A stretch of 64,000 nt of DNA from assembly GCF_028288225.1 (NCBI RefSeq), contig NZ_JAQBOC010000057.1, positions 1-64,000 on the forward strand, given 5' to 3'. The notes below the pieces were generated by a model. The model saw nothing but the letters and a program-made list of their open reading frames with translations, was not told the origin of the DNA and searched no databases. Made by a program: the position numbers and the translations under genes. Shown one piece after another: positions 40,992 through 50,400 of this stretch. Every line of letters starts with the position of its first letter. Within the stretch, counting starts at the first letter, position 1. The DNA comes from Mucilaginibacter sp. Lineage in GTDB: Bacteria; Bacteroidota; Bacteroidia; Sphingobacteriales; Sphingobacteriaceae.

Positions 40992-43031
40992 TTATTCCTG
41001 CTCAACCCAATTGCCGTCTTCTTTAATAATTCCTATCAATTCATCAAGTGCATTAGCCGAACTGATGTTTTTCTTTACAGCTTCCTTGCCACGATATAGT
41101 GTAACTTTATCAGTGCCCGAACCCACATAACCATAATCAGCATCGGCCATTTCACCGGGACCGTTTACAATACAGCCCATAATGCCGATCTTCAGGCCTT
41201 TAAGGTGACTTGTACGGCTACGGATCATTTGCGTGGTGATCATCAGGTCGAACAAAGTACGTCCACAGCTTGGGCACGAGATGTATTCTGTTTTGGAGAT
41301 GCGTGAGCGGGTAGCCTGCAAAATACCAAACGCAGTTGAGGTAATAGTTTTTGTGCCGATCTCCGGCGCATCAATCCATACGCCATCGCCAAAACCATCA
41401 ACCAATAAAGCGCCCAGGTCAGTAGCGGCGTAGAGTTGAAGCAGGGTAGTTAATTCCTCTTGTCCATGGACCATAGACCATGGACCATGGTCTTTTTGAC
41501 TCTCCTCCGGATAACTTCTTTTAACTATTACCGGAACATCAACGCCCAATTCTTCCAATTTGAAGAAAAATGACCGTTGGTCTGTCATCCCCAATAAAGA
41601 GTCGGTTTCCAGCACAAATACTAATGACTGATCAAAAGGCAAAGCACCAAACAAATCCGAATCAATATCGGCAGGTTTTACTTTTACCAGGTTTAAGGTT
41701 GATGAACGGTCATCGGCTTCGATATATTCCTTTAAGGTAAATAAAGGATGGCACATGGTTTTATCAGCCAGCTTTTGCCATGTTTTATAATTGTACAGCT
41801 GTTTTAAGTTGCCCGGCAGCGTAAATGATGGCAGCTCATCAGCAAAATAAACAAAATCAACCGACTGCTCGGCCATATTATATTTATCCAGCAATGCCGA
41901 ATACAGGTAACCTGCATCACCCAATATAGCAGGATCTTTCAGATTTTTTTTAGACAGATCAACCACCACCCTCGGTACCATATGCCCGCCAATAAAGGCA
42001 TTAGCCTCATAGGTATGGCGGCGTTTGTATTCGTAGGGGTTGTGATGGAAGTCTTGAGTCCTGAGTCTTAAGTCTTGAGTCTTATTTGAATTTTCAGACG
42101 TCAGACTTTCGACTAAAGACTTACGACTTGAATAGCGTTCTACAAGCGCAATAGCGACAGGTGCTTCTGCTTCCGGTTCTTCGGTTAAGGATACGCGTAC
42201 TGTATCGCCCAGGCCGTCTTCCAGCAAGGTGCCGATGCCAACGGCAGATTTTATCCGGCCATCCTCACCATCTCCGGCTTCGGTTACGCCAAGGTGCAGC
42301 GGATAGTTCATACCTTCAGCAACCATGGTTTCAACCAGCAGGCGGTAAGCTTGCACCATCACCTGCGGATTGCTTGATTTCATGGAGATCACCAAATTAT
42401 AATAATTCAGCGTTTCGCAGATCCGCATAAACTCCATTGCACTTTCAACCATGCCTTGTGGGGTATCACCATAACGGCTCATTATCCTGTCGCTCAGCGA
42501 GCCATGGTTGGTGCCTATTCGCATTGCAGTGCCATACTCTTTACAGATATTTACCAGCGGTGCAAACTTTTGGTAGATGCGCTCCAGCTCGCCCTGGTAC
42601 CCGGCATCGGTATAATCTATCTGGTCGAATTTCTTTTTATCGGCATAGTTGCCGGGGTTAACCCTTACTTTTTCAACTATCCTGGCAGCAACTTCAGCGG
42701 CGTTAGGTGTAAAGTGGATATCGGCCACCAAAGGCACATTGTAGCCCCGCATCCGCAGCTGTTTTTTTATTTCGGCCAGGTTTTTTGCTTCTTTAATACT
42801 AGGTGCAGTAATGCGCACATATTCGCAGCCGGCATCAACCATTCTAATTGATTGCTCAACGGTACCAATGGTATCCATGGTATCGGTGGTGGTCATGCTT
42901 TGAATCCGGATTGGGTTATTGCCGCCCATAGGCACATCGCCAATAAACACTTCGCGGGTTACAAACCGCGAATATTCGGTTAGCGAATTACAATAACGGC
43001 CTTGCAGCAATTTAACAGCATCAGTATCCAT
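40992..43031 (-). CDS. ispG: (E)-4-hydroxy-3-methylbut-2-enyl-diphosphate synthase, three-domain form
   Basis: Converts MEcPP to HMBPP in the methylerythritol phosphate route to isoprenoids, using a [4Fe-4S] cluster. The 679-residue protein has the TIM-barrel domain (about 1-300: IRIQSMTTTDTMDT, VPLVADIHFTPNAAE, MRIGTNHGSLSDRI), the extra central domain typical of plants, Chlamydia and Bacteroidota, and the C-terminal cluster domain with SCPSCG (Cys586, Cys589) and GCIVNGPGE (Cys620, Glu627). Two repeat-derived insertions lie in frame. One (42050-42132) encodes about 27 residues around LTSENSNKTQDLRLRTQDF at the junction of domains 1 and 2. The other (41462-41493) encodes KDHGPWSMVHGQEE. As an essential gene it presumably tolerates both. 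Confidence 0.95.
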   Translation of the reverse strand: MDTDAVKLLQGRYCNSLTEYSRFVTREVFIGDVPMGGNNPIRIQSMTTTDTMDTIGTVEQSIRMVDAGCEYVRITAPSIKEAKNLAEIKKQLRMRGYNVPLVADIHFTPNAAEVAARIVEKVRVNPGNYADKKKFDQIDYTDAGYQGELERIYQKFAPLVNICKEYGTAMRIGTNHGSLSDRIMSRYGDTPQGMVESAMEFMRICETLNYYNLVISMKSSNPQVMVQAYRLLVETMVAEGMNYPLHLGVTEAGDGEDGRIKSAVGIGTLLEDGLGDTVRVSLTEEPEAEAPVAIALVERYSSRKSLVESLTSENSNKTQDLRLRTQDFHHNPYEYKRRHTYEANAFIGGHMVPRVVVDLSKKNLKDPAILGDAGYLYSALLDKYNMAEQSVDFVYFADELPSFTLPGNLKQLYNYKTWQKLADKTMCHPLFTLKEYIEADDRSSTLNLVKVKPADIDSDLFGALPFDQSLVFVLETDSLLGMTDQRSFFFKLEELGVDVPVIVKRSYPEESQKDHGPWSMVHGQEELTTLLQLYAATDLGALLVDGFGDGVWIDAPEIGTKTITSTAFGILQATRSRISKTEYISCPSCGRTLFDLMITTQMIRSRTSHLKGLKIGIMGCIVNGPGEMADADYGYVGSGTDKVTLYRGKEAVKKNISSANALDELIGIIKEDGNWVEQE
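41462..41493. repeat. Repeat family C, copy 4, inside ispG
   Basis: tccatggaccatagaccatg followed by gaccatgg; the same palindromic words as the three copies in the Toprim gene. In frame in ispG. Confidence 0.75.
42050..42132. repeat. Repeat family A, copy 3, inside ispG
   Basis: Left arm gaagtcttgagtcctgagtc / ttaagtcttgagtctt; right arm cagactttcgactaaagact / tacgacttga. Inverted arms as at 9966-10049, here translated within ispG. Confidence 0.75.
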
Positions 43032-43050
43032 ACTGCAAAAATACGAATTT

Positions 43051-43094
43051 GTTGGTTTGTTGTAATGTTGGAAAGTTGAAAGGTTGTAAAGTTT
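43051..43094. repeat. Repeat family F, copy 2 (inverted)
   Basis: gttggtttgttgtaatgttg and gaaagttgaaaggttgtaaa; the reverse complement resembles the tandem units at 37365-37460. It sits just upstream of the ispG start. Confidence 0.65.
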
Positions 43095-43160
43095 GGCGGG
43101 TGAAACAGATTTGCGAAAATTTTACGATAAAACTTAATATTACAATTGTTAAATTTGAAT

Positions 43161-43373
43161 ATGAGCACTCAATTTATTACCAACAGCAAGGGAGAAAAAA
43201 CAGCGGTAATAATCCCGATAAATGAATATGAAGATTTGGTACACCAGCACCATTTAAAACTTGAGTTAAGTGATGAATATAAAAAGATGATTGATAATAT
43301 GCTTCAACAGGAAACTAATGGGTTAGCCCAATATGTGAGTTTAAACGATATTAAAAGCGGTTTCCTTATTTGA
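43161..43373 (+). CDS. Phd/YefM-like antitoxin candidate
   Basis: A 70-residue protein from ATG 43161 (MSTQFITNSKGEKTAVIIPINEYEDLVHQHH; an upstream ATG at 43146 adds five residues). The N-terminal part fits the Phd/YefM antitoxin dimerisation layout, which is a short beta strand, 'aviipi.eYe.l', then helix. No toxin gene follows on the same strand. Instead an 8-bp overlap with a convergent gene occurs at the 3' end. Such solitary Phd-like proteins are common in Bacteroidota. Confidence 0.55.
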   Translation: MSTQFITNSKGEKTAVIIPINEYEDLVHQHHLKLELSDEYKKMIDNMLQQETNGLAQYVSLNDIKSGFLI

Positions 43374-43653
43374 AAAACTTTTGCTTTGCTTCTTTAAAAT
43401 CAAACACTTTACCTTCTTCAACATCTTTAAGGCCCTTTTCAATTTTATCGATAAAAATATTCTTTATATCCAATTCTGAAACAACCCTGGTTTCTCCCCT
43501 TTTAACTTGTTCCCGGCTTTCCTTTATTTTAGCAACAAATTCAGGATCATAAGCGGACTCAACTACTTCAAATGGGATTTTAAAAGCTTTCATTAAGCCT
43601 TTTAAAGCGGCTAATTGTTTTTTATCCGCGGGATGAATGATTAATGTGTTCAT
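43366..43653 (-). CDS. DUF2683-like small protein (putative antitoxin)
   Basis: 95 residues from ATG 43653 (MNTLIIHPADKKQLAALKGLMKAFKIPFE); a longer frame from 43686 adds 11 hydrophobic residues that look untranslated. The body YDPEFVAKIKESREQVKRGETRVV, then a helical C-terminus, resembles DUF2683-type proteins, which look like antitoxins of RelE-type toxins. No toxin gene accompanies it. It overlaps the convergent Phd-like gene by 8 bp. Confidence 0.6.
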   Translation of the reverse strand: MNTLIIHPADKKQLAALKGLMKAFKIPFEVVESAYDPEFVAKIKESREQVKRGETRVVSELDIKNIFIDKIEKGLKDVEEGKVFDFKEAKQKFFK

Positions 43654-43746
43654 GTCTCCTTTAAAATAAAAAAATGAATTAACCATTGTATTCTAATAAT
43701 TTATAAATTAGTGTCGATTTTACAGTTATTGCCTAAAATACCCGTT

Positions 43747-46188
43747 ATGATGAATTATAAAACCTTTATTTCAAAGGCTACAAGCCTGTTTGCTTTACTT
43801 TTTTTTCTGCTGACATCTTTAAACGGCTTCGCCCAGCAGGCCCGCTCCGTTGCCGATTTTGATAAAGGCTGGCATTTTCATTTAGGGGATGTTAATGATG
43901 GCGAAAAAGCAAGCGTAAAAGATGCCAACTGGCGCCTGCTTAACCTGCCGCACGACTGGAGCATTGAAGGAAAATTCAGTAAGGATAACCCTGCCTCGCC
44001 CGAAGGCGGTGCATTACCCGGCGGCATAGGCTGGTACCGCAAAACATTCACCGTTCCCGCGGCTTCAAAAAACAAGCTGGTTTATATTGATTTTGATGGC
44101 GTATATCAAAAAAGCGATGTTTGGATCAACGGGCACCACCTTGGTTTCAGGCCCAATGGCTATATCTCATTCAGGTACGAGCTTACACCATACCTAAACT
44201 TCGGCGGCAAAAACACCATAGCAGTTAAGGTTGATAATTCTGTTCAGCCAAATTCGCGCTGGTATTCGGGTTCAGGCATTTACCGTAACGTTTGGCTGGT
44301 TACAACTAATAGGGTAGCGATAGATCATTGGGGAACTTATGTTACTACTACAGATGTAAGTACAAAGTCAGCCGTGGTTAATTTAAAAGTCAGGGTTAAA
44401 AACGATGCTGAGTCATCGGCAATTACTATAAAAACTGTTATTTATGATGCTGCAGGCAAACAGGTTTCTGAATATGGTGACATTATCTCCAAAGCCACTT
44501 TAAAGGATACGATCGTCAGCTCAAACCAAAACCTCACTGTAAAAAATCCTTCATTGTGGTCTGTTGAGCGTCTTTATTTATATAAAGTAGTTACTACGGT
44601 AATGGCAAATAATAAAATTGCAGATGTGTATATCACTACTCTCGGTATCCGCTATTTCAATTTCGATGCAGATAAAGGCTTCTCACTAAATGGCAAGCCG
44701 ATGAAAATATTAGGTGTATGTGATCACCATGACCTGGGCTCATTAGGCGCCGCGATTAATACCCGCGCATTAGAACGCCAGCTGCAAATGTTAAAGGCTA
44801 TGGGCTGCAATGGCATTCGCACCTCACATAACCCGCCTGCTCCTGAACTGCTTGACCTTTGCGATAAAATGGGCTTTATTGTAATGGACGAGGCCTTTGA
44901 TTGCTGGGAATGGAAAAAAGCAAAGTTTGATTATCATTTATATTTTAAAGAATGGCACAAACGCGATCTTGAAGACCAAATCCTGCGCGACCGTAACCAT
45001 CCAAGCGTTATGATCTGGAGCATAGGTAATGAGATCCCGCAGCAAGGAGATACCAGCGCATTGCGCATTGCACCTGAACTGGCCGGCATTGTACATAGCC
45101 TGGATAAGACACGCCCTATTACTACCGCTAATGATCGTCCGGATACCACTAACAAGATCATTAAATCAGGCGCGATTGACCTGATAGGCTATAATTATCA
45201 TGAATTTGATTATGCTAAATTTCATGACAGGTACCCAGGCAAAAAATTCATCGCTACTGAAACCACATCAGGTTTAGAAACCCGCGGGCATTATGATATG
45301 CCTTCTGACAGTATCCGGATCTGGCCTGCAAGATGGGATAAACCGTTTACCGAAGGCAACCCTGACAATAGCGTTTCGGCCTATGACAATGTACGCCCTG
45401 CATGGGGCTCAACTCATGAGGCTACCTGGAAGGTGATGAAAAAGTATGATTTCCTTTCGGGGATGTTCATCTGGACAGGCTTCGACTATCTTGGCGAACC
45501 TACGCCTTACTCATGGCCTTCACGGAGCTCATACTTTGGCATTATTGACCTGGCCGGGTTCCCTAAGGATATTTATTACATGTACCAAAGCGAATGGACA
45601 GATAAAACCGTGCTGCACATTTTGCCGCACTGGAACTGGGAAGCGGGTAAAACCGTCGACGTTTGGGCGTTCTATAACCACGCCGATGAGGTGGAGCTAT
45701 ATCTAAATGGAAAATCGGTAGGTATTAAAAAGAAAACCGGTGATGACCTGCATGTAATGTGGCGATTAAAGTATGAACCAGGCACACTTAAGGCTGTTTC
45801 GCGTAAAGATGGAAAGGTAGTTTTAACCCGCGAAATTCATACCGCCGGTAAGCCTGCTAAAATTGAACTTATAGCCGACAGGAAAAATATAAAAGCTGAC
45901 GGCAAAGATCTGTCATTTATTACCGTTAAAATACTGGATAAAGATGGCAACTTAGTGCCTGATGCCGCCAACCTGGTAAACTTTAAAATTAATGGTGCGG
46001 CATTTATTACAAGTGTTGATAATGGCGATCCGGTTAGTCACGATTCTTTTAAGGCGGGCTACCGAAAAGCATTTAATGGACTGGCGCTGGCAATTGTGCA
46101 GGCAAAGGAAAAAGCCGGTAACATAACTTTTACAGCAACGTCCAAAGGTTTACAATCTGCTAGCATAATCATACAAACAAAACCTTAA
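43747..46188 (+). CDS. Beta-galactosidase-like GH2 enzyme, secreted
   Basis: 813 residues from ATG 43747, chosen because a signal peptide follows at once (SLFALLFFLLTSLNGFAQ); the open frame runs back to a GTG at 43711. Domains: GH2 sugar-binding (about 30-190), Ig-like (190-300), TIM barrel (300-600) with acid/base in IWSIGNEIP (Glu429) and nucleophile in FIATETTSG (Glu505). A DUF4982 domain (about 625-690) and a C-terminal Ig-like domain (RKNIKADGKDLSFITVKILDKDG) follow. Family members remove beta-galactose or related units from oligosaccharides. Alone on its strand. Confidence 0.92.
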   Translation: MMNYKTFISKATSLFALLFFLLTSLNGFAQQARSVADFDKGWHFHLGDVNDGEKASVKDANWRLLNLPHDWSIEGKFSKDNPASPEGGALPGGIGWYRKTFTVPAASKNKLVYIDFDGVYQKSDVWINGHHLGFRPNGYISFRYELTPYLNFGGKNTIAVKVDNSVQPNSRWYSGSGIYRNVWLVTTNRVAIDHWGTYVTTTDVSTKSAVVNLKVRVKNDAESSAITIKTVIYDAAGKQVSEYGDIISKATLKDTIVSSNQNLTVKNPSLWSVERLYLYKVVTTVMANNKIADVYITTLGIRYFNFDADKGFSLNGKPMKILGVCDHHDLGSLGAAINTRALERQLQMLKAMGCNGIRTSHNPPAPELLDLCDKMGFIVMDEAFDCWEWKKAKFDYHLYFKEWHKRDLEDQILRDRNHPSVMIWSIGNEIPQQGDTSALRIAPELAGIVHSLDKTRPITTANDRPDTTNKIIKSGAIDLIGYNYHEFDYAKFHDRYPGKKFIATETTSGLETRGHYDMPSDSIRIWPARWDKPFTEGNPDNSVSAYDNVRPAWGSTHEATWKVMKKYDFLSGMFIWTGFDYLGEPTPYSWPSRSSYFGIIDLAGFPKDIYYMYQSEWTDKTVLHILPHWNWEAGKTVDVWAFYNHADEVELYLNGKSVGIKKKTGDDLHVMWRLKYEPGTLKAVSRKDGKVVLTREIHTAGKPAKIELIADRKNIKADGKDLSFITVKILDKDGNLVPDAANLVNFKINGAAFITSVDNGDPVSHDSFKAGYRKAFNGLALAIVQAKEKAGNITFTATSKGLQSASIIIQTKP

Positions 46189-46296
46189 ATTAGTAGGTGA
46201 TTTTATTACGGATTAGATTTAAATTAGAAATATTTTTTTCAGCAATTAAACCATTTCGTAATCGTTTGTCTAAGTGAATATAAGGGTGTTAATATC

Positions 46297-46956
46297 ATGA
46301 AAAGAACAATTTATTTAGCGTTGACTGCCTTGATGATTTCCGGGCTATCAGCATGTACAAGCTACGATTATTATACTGCCGCCATTAACAAAACCAATTT
46401 AAGCAGTTACCACACGTTTGCATGGATGCCTCCTTCAAATAGCGGTAATAAAAAAATGGCCAATAGTGAGGCTGATGCTAAAATTAAGGATGCTGCTACC
46501 AGCGCCCTGGTTTCTAAAGGGCTGCGTTTAAGCCAGCGTAGCCCCGACCTTATAGTTAGCTATACCACCACAGTTGGCCGCGGCGCCAGAACCACCTATT
46601 ATACACCTTATTATGGCGGATGGGGCGGTTATTATGGCGGCTGGGGCGGTTATGGTGGCTGGGGCGGTTTTGGGCTTGGCTTTGGCTGGGGATGGGGTGG
46701 CTGGTACCGGCCATATTATTACGCGTATGGGGCACCATTTGCCTATGGCGGCCCAACTTATGCAGAAAAGGATCATTTTAAAGAAGGTACTTTAATTATT
46801 GATTTGATTGACCCGCGTACCCGTCGTATTGTATGGCGCGGATTTGGCGTTGGCGAAGTTCATAAAAACCAGCAAAAAAACATAGATGATTTGCCTAAAG
46901 TTGTAAACGGCTTACTTGACCAGTTACAGCTAACACCATCATATGCTGCAAGGTAA
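46297..46956 (+). CDS. DUF4136 lipoprotein with glycine/tryptophan-rich insert
   Basis: 219 residues with a lipobox ISGLSAC (Cys20). The DUF4136 layout is seen: NLSSYHTFAWMPPSNS, then ADAKIKDAATSALVSKGLRLSQRSPDLIVSYT, and the C-terminal EGTLIIDLIDPRTRRIVWRGFGVGEV. Between them lies a flexible low-complexity stretch rich in GGW/GGY (about 105-140). Function of DUF4136 proteins is unknown; the location would be the outer membrane or periplasmic face. Confidence 0.88.
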   Translation: MKRTIYLALTALMISGLSACTSYDYYTAAINKTNLSSYHTFAWMPPSNSGNKKMANSEADAKIKDAATSALVSKGLRLSQRSPDLIVSYTTTVGRGARTTYYTPYYGGWGGYYGGWGGYGGWGGFGLGFGWGWGGWYRPYYYAYGAPFAYGGPTYAEKDHFKEGTLIIDLIDPRTRRIVWRGFGVGEVHKNQQKNIDDLPKVVNGLLDQLQLTPSYAAR

Positions 46957-47022
46957 TATGGTTACTATAGCGGTTTTAAACAGATCAAATTAAAATAAAG
47001 CAATAGAATATATTTATTTGAA

Positions 47023-47074
47023 ACCCGGATAGGATGATGCTTAAAAACAAAATCAGATCCGGGTCTTTTATTTT
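47023..47074 (+). terminator. Terminator after the DUF4136 gene
   Basis: acccggat pairs with atccgggt around a 26-nt loop, followed by cttttattttt. It borders the stop of the convergent 73-residue gene and may work both ways. Confidence 0.6.
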
Positions 47075-47295
47075 TACCAGCTCCGGGGATTAGGAGATGA
47101 CTGTTTCTGTTTACGATAAATATGTCTTGCTGCAAAAACAATAGCAACAAATGCCAGAAAAATAACCCAGGTATCCAAAGGACAAGTCGTGAGATCTGGA
47201 TCCTGCCCTGCACAAGGCGCTCCGGGATCCTGTGCAAATAATAACCCGGCATTAAACAACAATAACAATGTGCTAAAAAATATCCTTACACGCAT
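47074..47295 (-). CDS. Small exported membrane protein (73 aa)
   Basis: It has a signal peptide (MRVRIFFSTLLLLFNAGLLFAQ), a short Pro/Asp-rich segment with two cysteines (DPGAPCAGQDPDLTTCPLD), one C-terminal helix (TWVIFLAFVAIVFAARHIY) and a basic tail. This plan (signal peptide, 'P.DP....PLDt', helix, basic end) is common among small Sphingobacteriaceae exported proteins of unknown role and recalls short sorting tails. It does not match a named family I can state. Confidence 0.6.
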   Translation of the reverse strand: MRVRIFFSTLLLLFNAGLLFAQDPGAPCAGQDPDLTTCPLDTWVIFLAFVAIVFAARHIYRKQKQSSPNPRSW

Positions 47296-47415
47296 ACAAC
47301 ATTAATTTTTAGAACTACACTTACAAAAATACATTTTCTAACCACACTTTTACTATATATCCTGCATGTAAAATATTTAATACAACTTACTATTAGTGCT
47401 TTATGATAATATTGT

Positions 47416-50400
47416 TTATAATTTAACAAATTTCCCCTTTCCAACCATTGTATTATCATTGTTATTAATGACATCTACAACATAGGTGCCCGGCAGCAAG
47501 CCACTTACATTATCCTGCCAGGTATCCTGGGTTGTTTTAATGATTTTTAAGACCTTGCCGGTACTGCTGGTGATCTTTATGCTATATGATGGAGCTGAAG
47601 ATTTTATAACAGCAAAACTACTTTTAACAATAGCTACGTTAATAGTACCCACTGCCGGGTTGGGGTATATATTTACCGCGTTGTTATCCATATTATCGCT
47701 TAAGGTTGAATACCTGAGCGAAATTAGGTCCGAATAAGTTATTACACCATTCAAATCTTCAAGTTTTAAACGGTACAGGTCTGTCGCAACGGGCGGATTT
47801 TTGTCAAGCAAGCTGTAGCTGCCCTCGCTGCTTGAAATAAAGCCCCCAACCACATCAAAGGTTTTACCATTATCTGTGCTCCGTTCAATGGTAAAGTTGG
47901 TTAAGTTTTCTTCATTTTCGGTTTTCCATGTCAATTCAGCCCCTTTGCTTGTTTTAGTTGCTGCAAAATTTAATAAATGCAGTCCCAATGCCTTGTTTTG
48001 GCGGATCACCAGGCTAAACCTGTTTGCACCCCAGCTATTTGTATCGCTCCTTAAAATATTGAACTGGTAAGTGGCATTGTGCTTTAAATCCAGCGAATCA
48101 TTTTTATAAGCATCATTCAGCCAAATTTCATATCGCTTAGGGATATTTTTTAGTTCGGTCCTGTTTATCGCATATAAACCATCAGTCGTTGCACTTACGT
48201 ATAGCCTGATTTTTGTCTGGCTCTTTTTTGGCAGAGGGATATCATTTATAGAAGCAGTTCTGTTGTCTGAAGTATAGCTTGAAAAATTTACGCCCCCGGT
48301 TCCTGTCATATGCTGGGAGTCTTCATCAACCACAAATTCATCTTTTGCTGTGTTTTCAAACCGCACAACTGCTTCTTCCACGTTATCCGAATCTTTTGAC
48401 ATTGCCAAACGTACATATTGCAACACCGGGCCACTTTTAACCGGGCTTTTACTCAATAATAAGTTTGCCCCCGTTACCTGTGCACTTGTTTTGGCCGACT
48501 CATGAAAAATTAACTGCGCGGTTGCATCTATTGCCTGTACATAAAAGCCCTGTCCGCTTGGAATTATATGGGAAGCGCCATTTACGGCAATTGTGCCATC
48601 ATAGGTGCCATATATTTTTGTGGCTTCGTTATAAATATATATTGTCTTTTTTACCTTAGGCCCGTAAATACCCGCTGTTGAAGTGGTTGCACTGAATGTA
48701 TCCCAGTCAATGGAGCTGGCATAGGGGTTGCCAACCATATTGTATCCTGCATAAGCTGCAGGATTTTTCGCTACCGGTGTATATTGTAAGTTTGGGGCAT
48801 TGGTATACCAGTGTACAAAGGTTACGGTTTGTTGGTTTAAAGTCCCCCTTGATACAAAAACGTTTGATTCAGGAATTGCATTTACGAGGTACTTTGAATT
48901 GATATTAGTGGTGTTGCCCCTGTAAAAAAACCAAAAGCCGGTCCCTACATAAAGATTAAAGTTTCCGTCGTAGTCAACCCCCACCGTATAAAGCGGCACG
49001 TTATTGATCTTATTAACCCCCCTGAAATTCCCGCCGTTGTATGATCCATTGGTAAATTCAGTATTCCCCCGGTATAAATAAATGGTGGGGTTGCCTGCCT
49101 TGCTCATTCCGCCGCCTATGCCAAGCGAACCGGTTATTGGCGCATACGTGGAAAGGTATTTTAAATCAAAATAATAATTGGAACCTGCCGTTGCAGTATA
49201 TACCGGCGATGATAAAAAGCGGTAGCCGCGGTATTTGAAAGCGCCGCCGCTTATGTAGCGTTCAGCATTTACAAGCCCCGTTATGTTATACGATGCCGGT
49301 ATGGCTGCCACGCTTGCTGTTAATATTGAGGAGCTTTTTAATGTCAGATCGCCATTTCCGGTATTGTCAATCACCAAATTGCCTTTTGTTAAGGTTAAGG
49401 TATTATAAATATCAACCGGGCCGCCGGTAATGGTTACAACGCCCGGCGACGAGTTAGTGTTGCTAACTGTCATATTGCTTAATTCGGCAGTGTTAGGCAC
49501 ATTGTTAGTTGACTTGTAAATCTGAGACATTACAATACCATTCCAATTAATAGTGCCCGTCGAATTAGCACTATTTCCCGAGGTGATAGCTAATAAAATA
49601 CTGGCATCCAAAATACCTTTCCCCCCGGTTGTTACTTTATTAATAATATTACAACCTACGTTAAGGGTGTAGCCATTTAAATCTAACGATGCCCCATCAG
49701 CAATGGTAAGTCCGTATATACTGGCTGAAGCGGCTAATTTGGGGTAGATACCTGTACCGACAGCAGGGATTACCAATGAGGTTTTACCGGTTGACAGATC
49801 AGGAGCACCGAGATCCCAGTTTGCAGCTGTTGTAAGGTCAGTGCCAGAGGCGCCTTTCCAGGTGCAAATTAATGCTCCTGCCTTTAAGGTTTGAGCATTG
49901 CTTACATTGGTAGCTACCGTATTGCAAACTGTAAAAAGCTTTGGATTTTTTTGATTATAATACTCCGCCAATACCCAATCTGCCGATTTGGCTATGTTTG
50001 ATATGCGTACCTCATCCATTACACCATTAAAAAACCAATTATCATCAAAACCTCCATTTGCCGCCCCTGTTCCATGATCCAAGCCCATGGTAAGATAATT
50101 ACCTGCTTCCGGAGGTGCATTTGTGCCAGTAGTACCAGCTTTAAATGCGCCGGTACCGGCAAACATTCCATTTTTATAGTTAATAAATTTAGTGCTATTA
50201 AATTCTCCCTGTATATACGTCCAGGTAGATGGGTTCACAAGCGAGTCTGCATCATATACGTTACCAGGGCTTGGATTTAAGGTTGTTCTTGTTTCTGTTT
50301 CAATCAGGCTGTTTCGTACACTCAATTTATACCCATGGCCATAATTAAGCTGATCTGACACCAGCTTATTATCAGCCGTTGCAGTTCCGTTATAGGTTAC

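Noticed and set aside
46528..46795. Minus- and plus-strand ORFs of 66-82 codons in the DUF4136 gene
   Set aside because: They arise from the low-complexity glycine-rich codons of the real gene.
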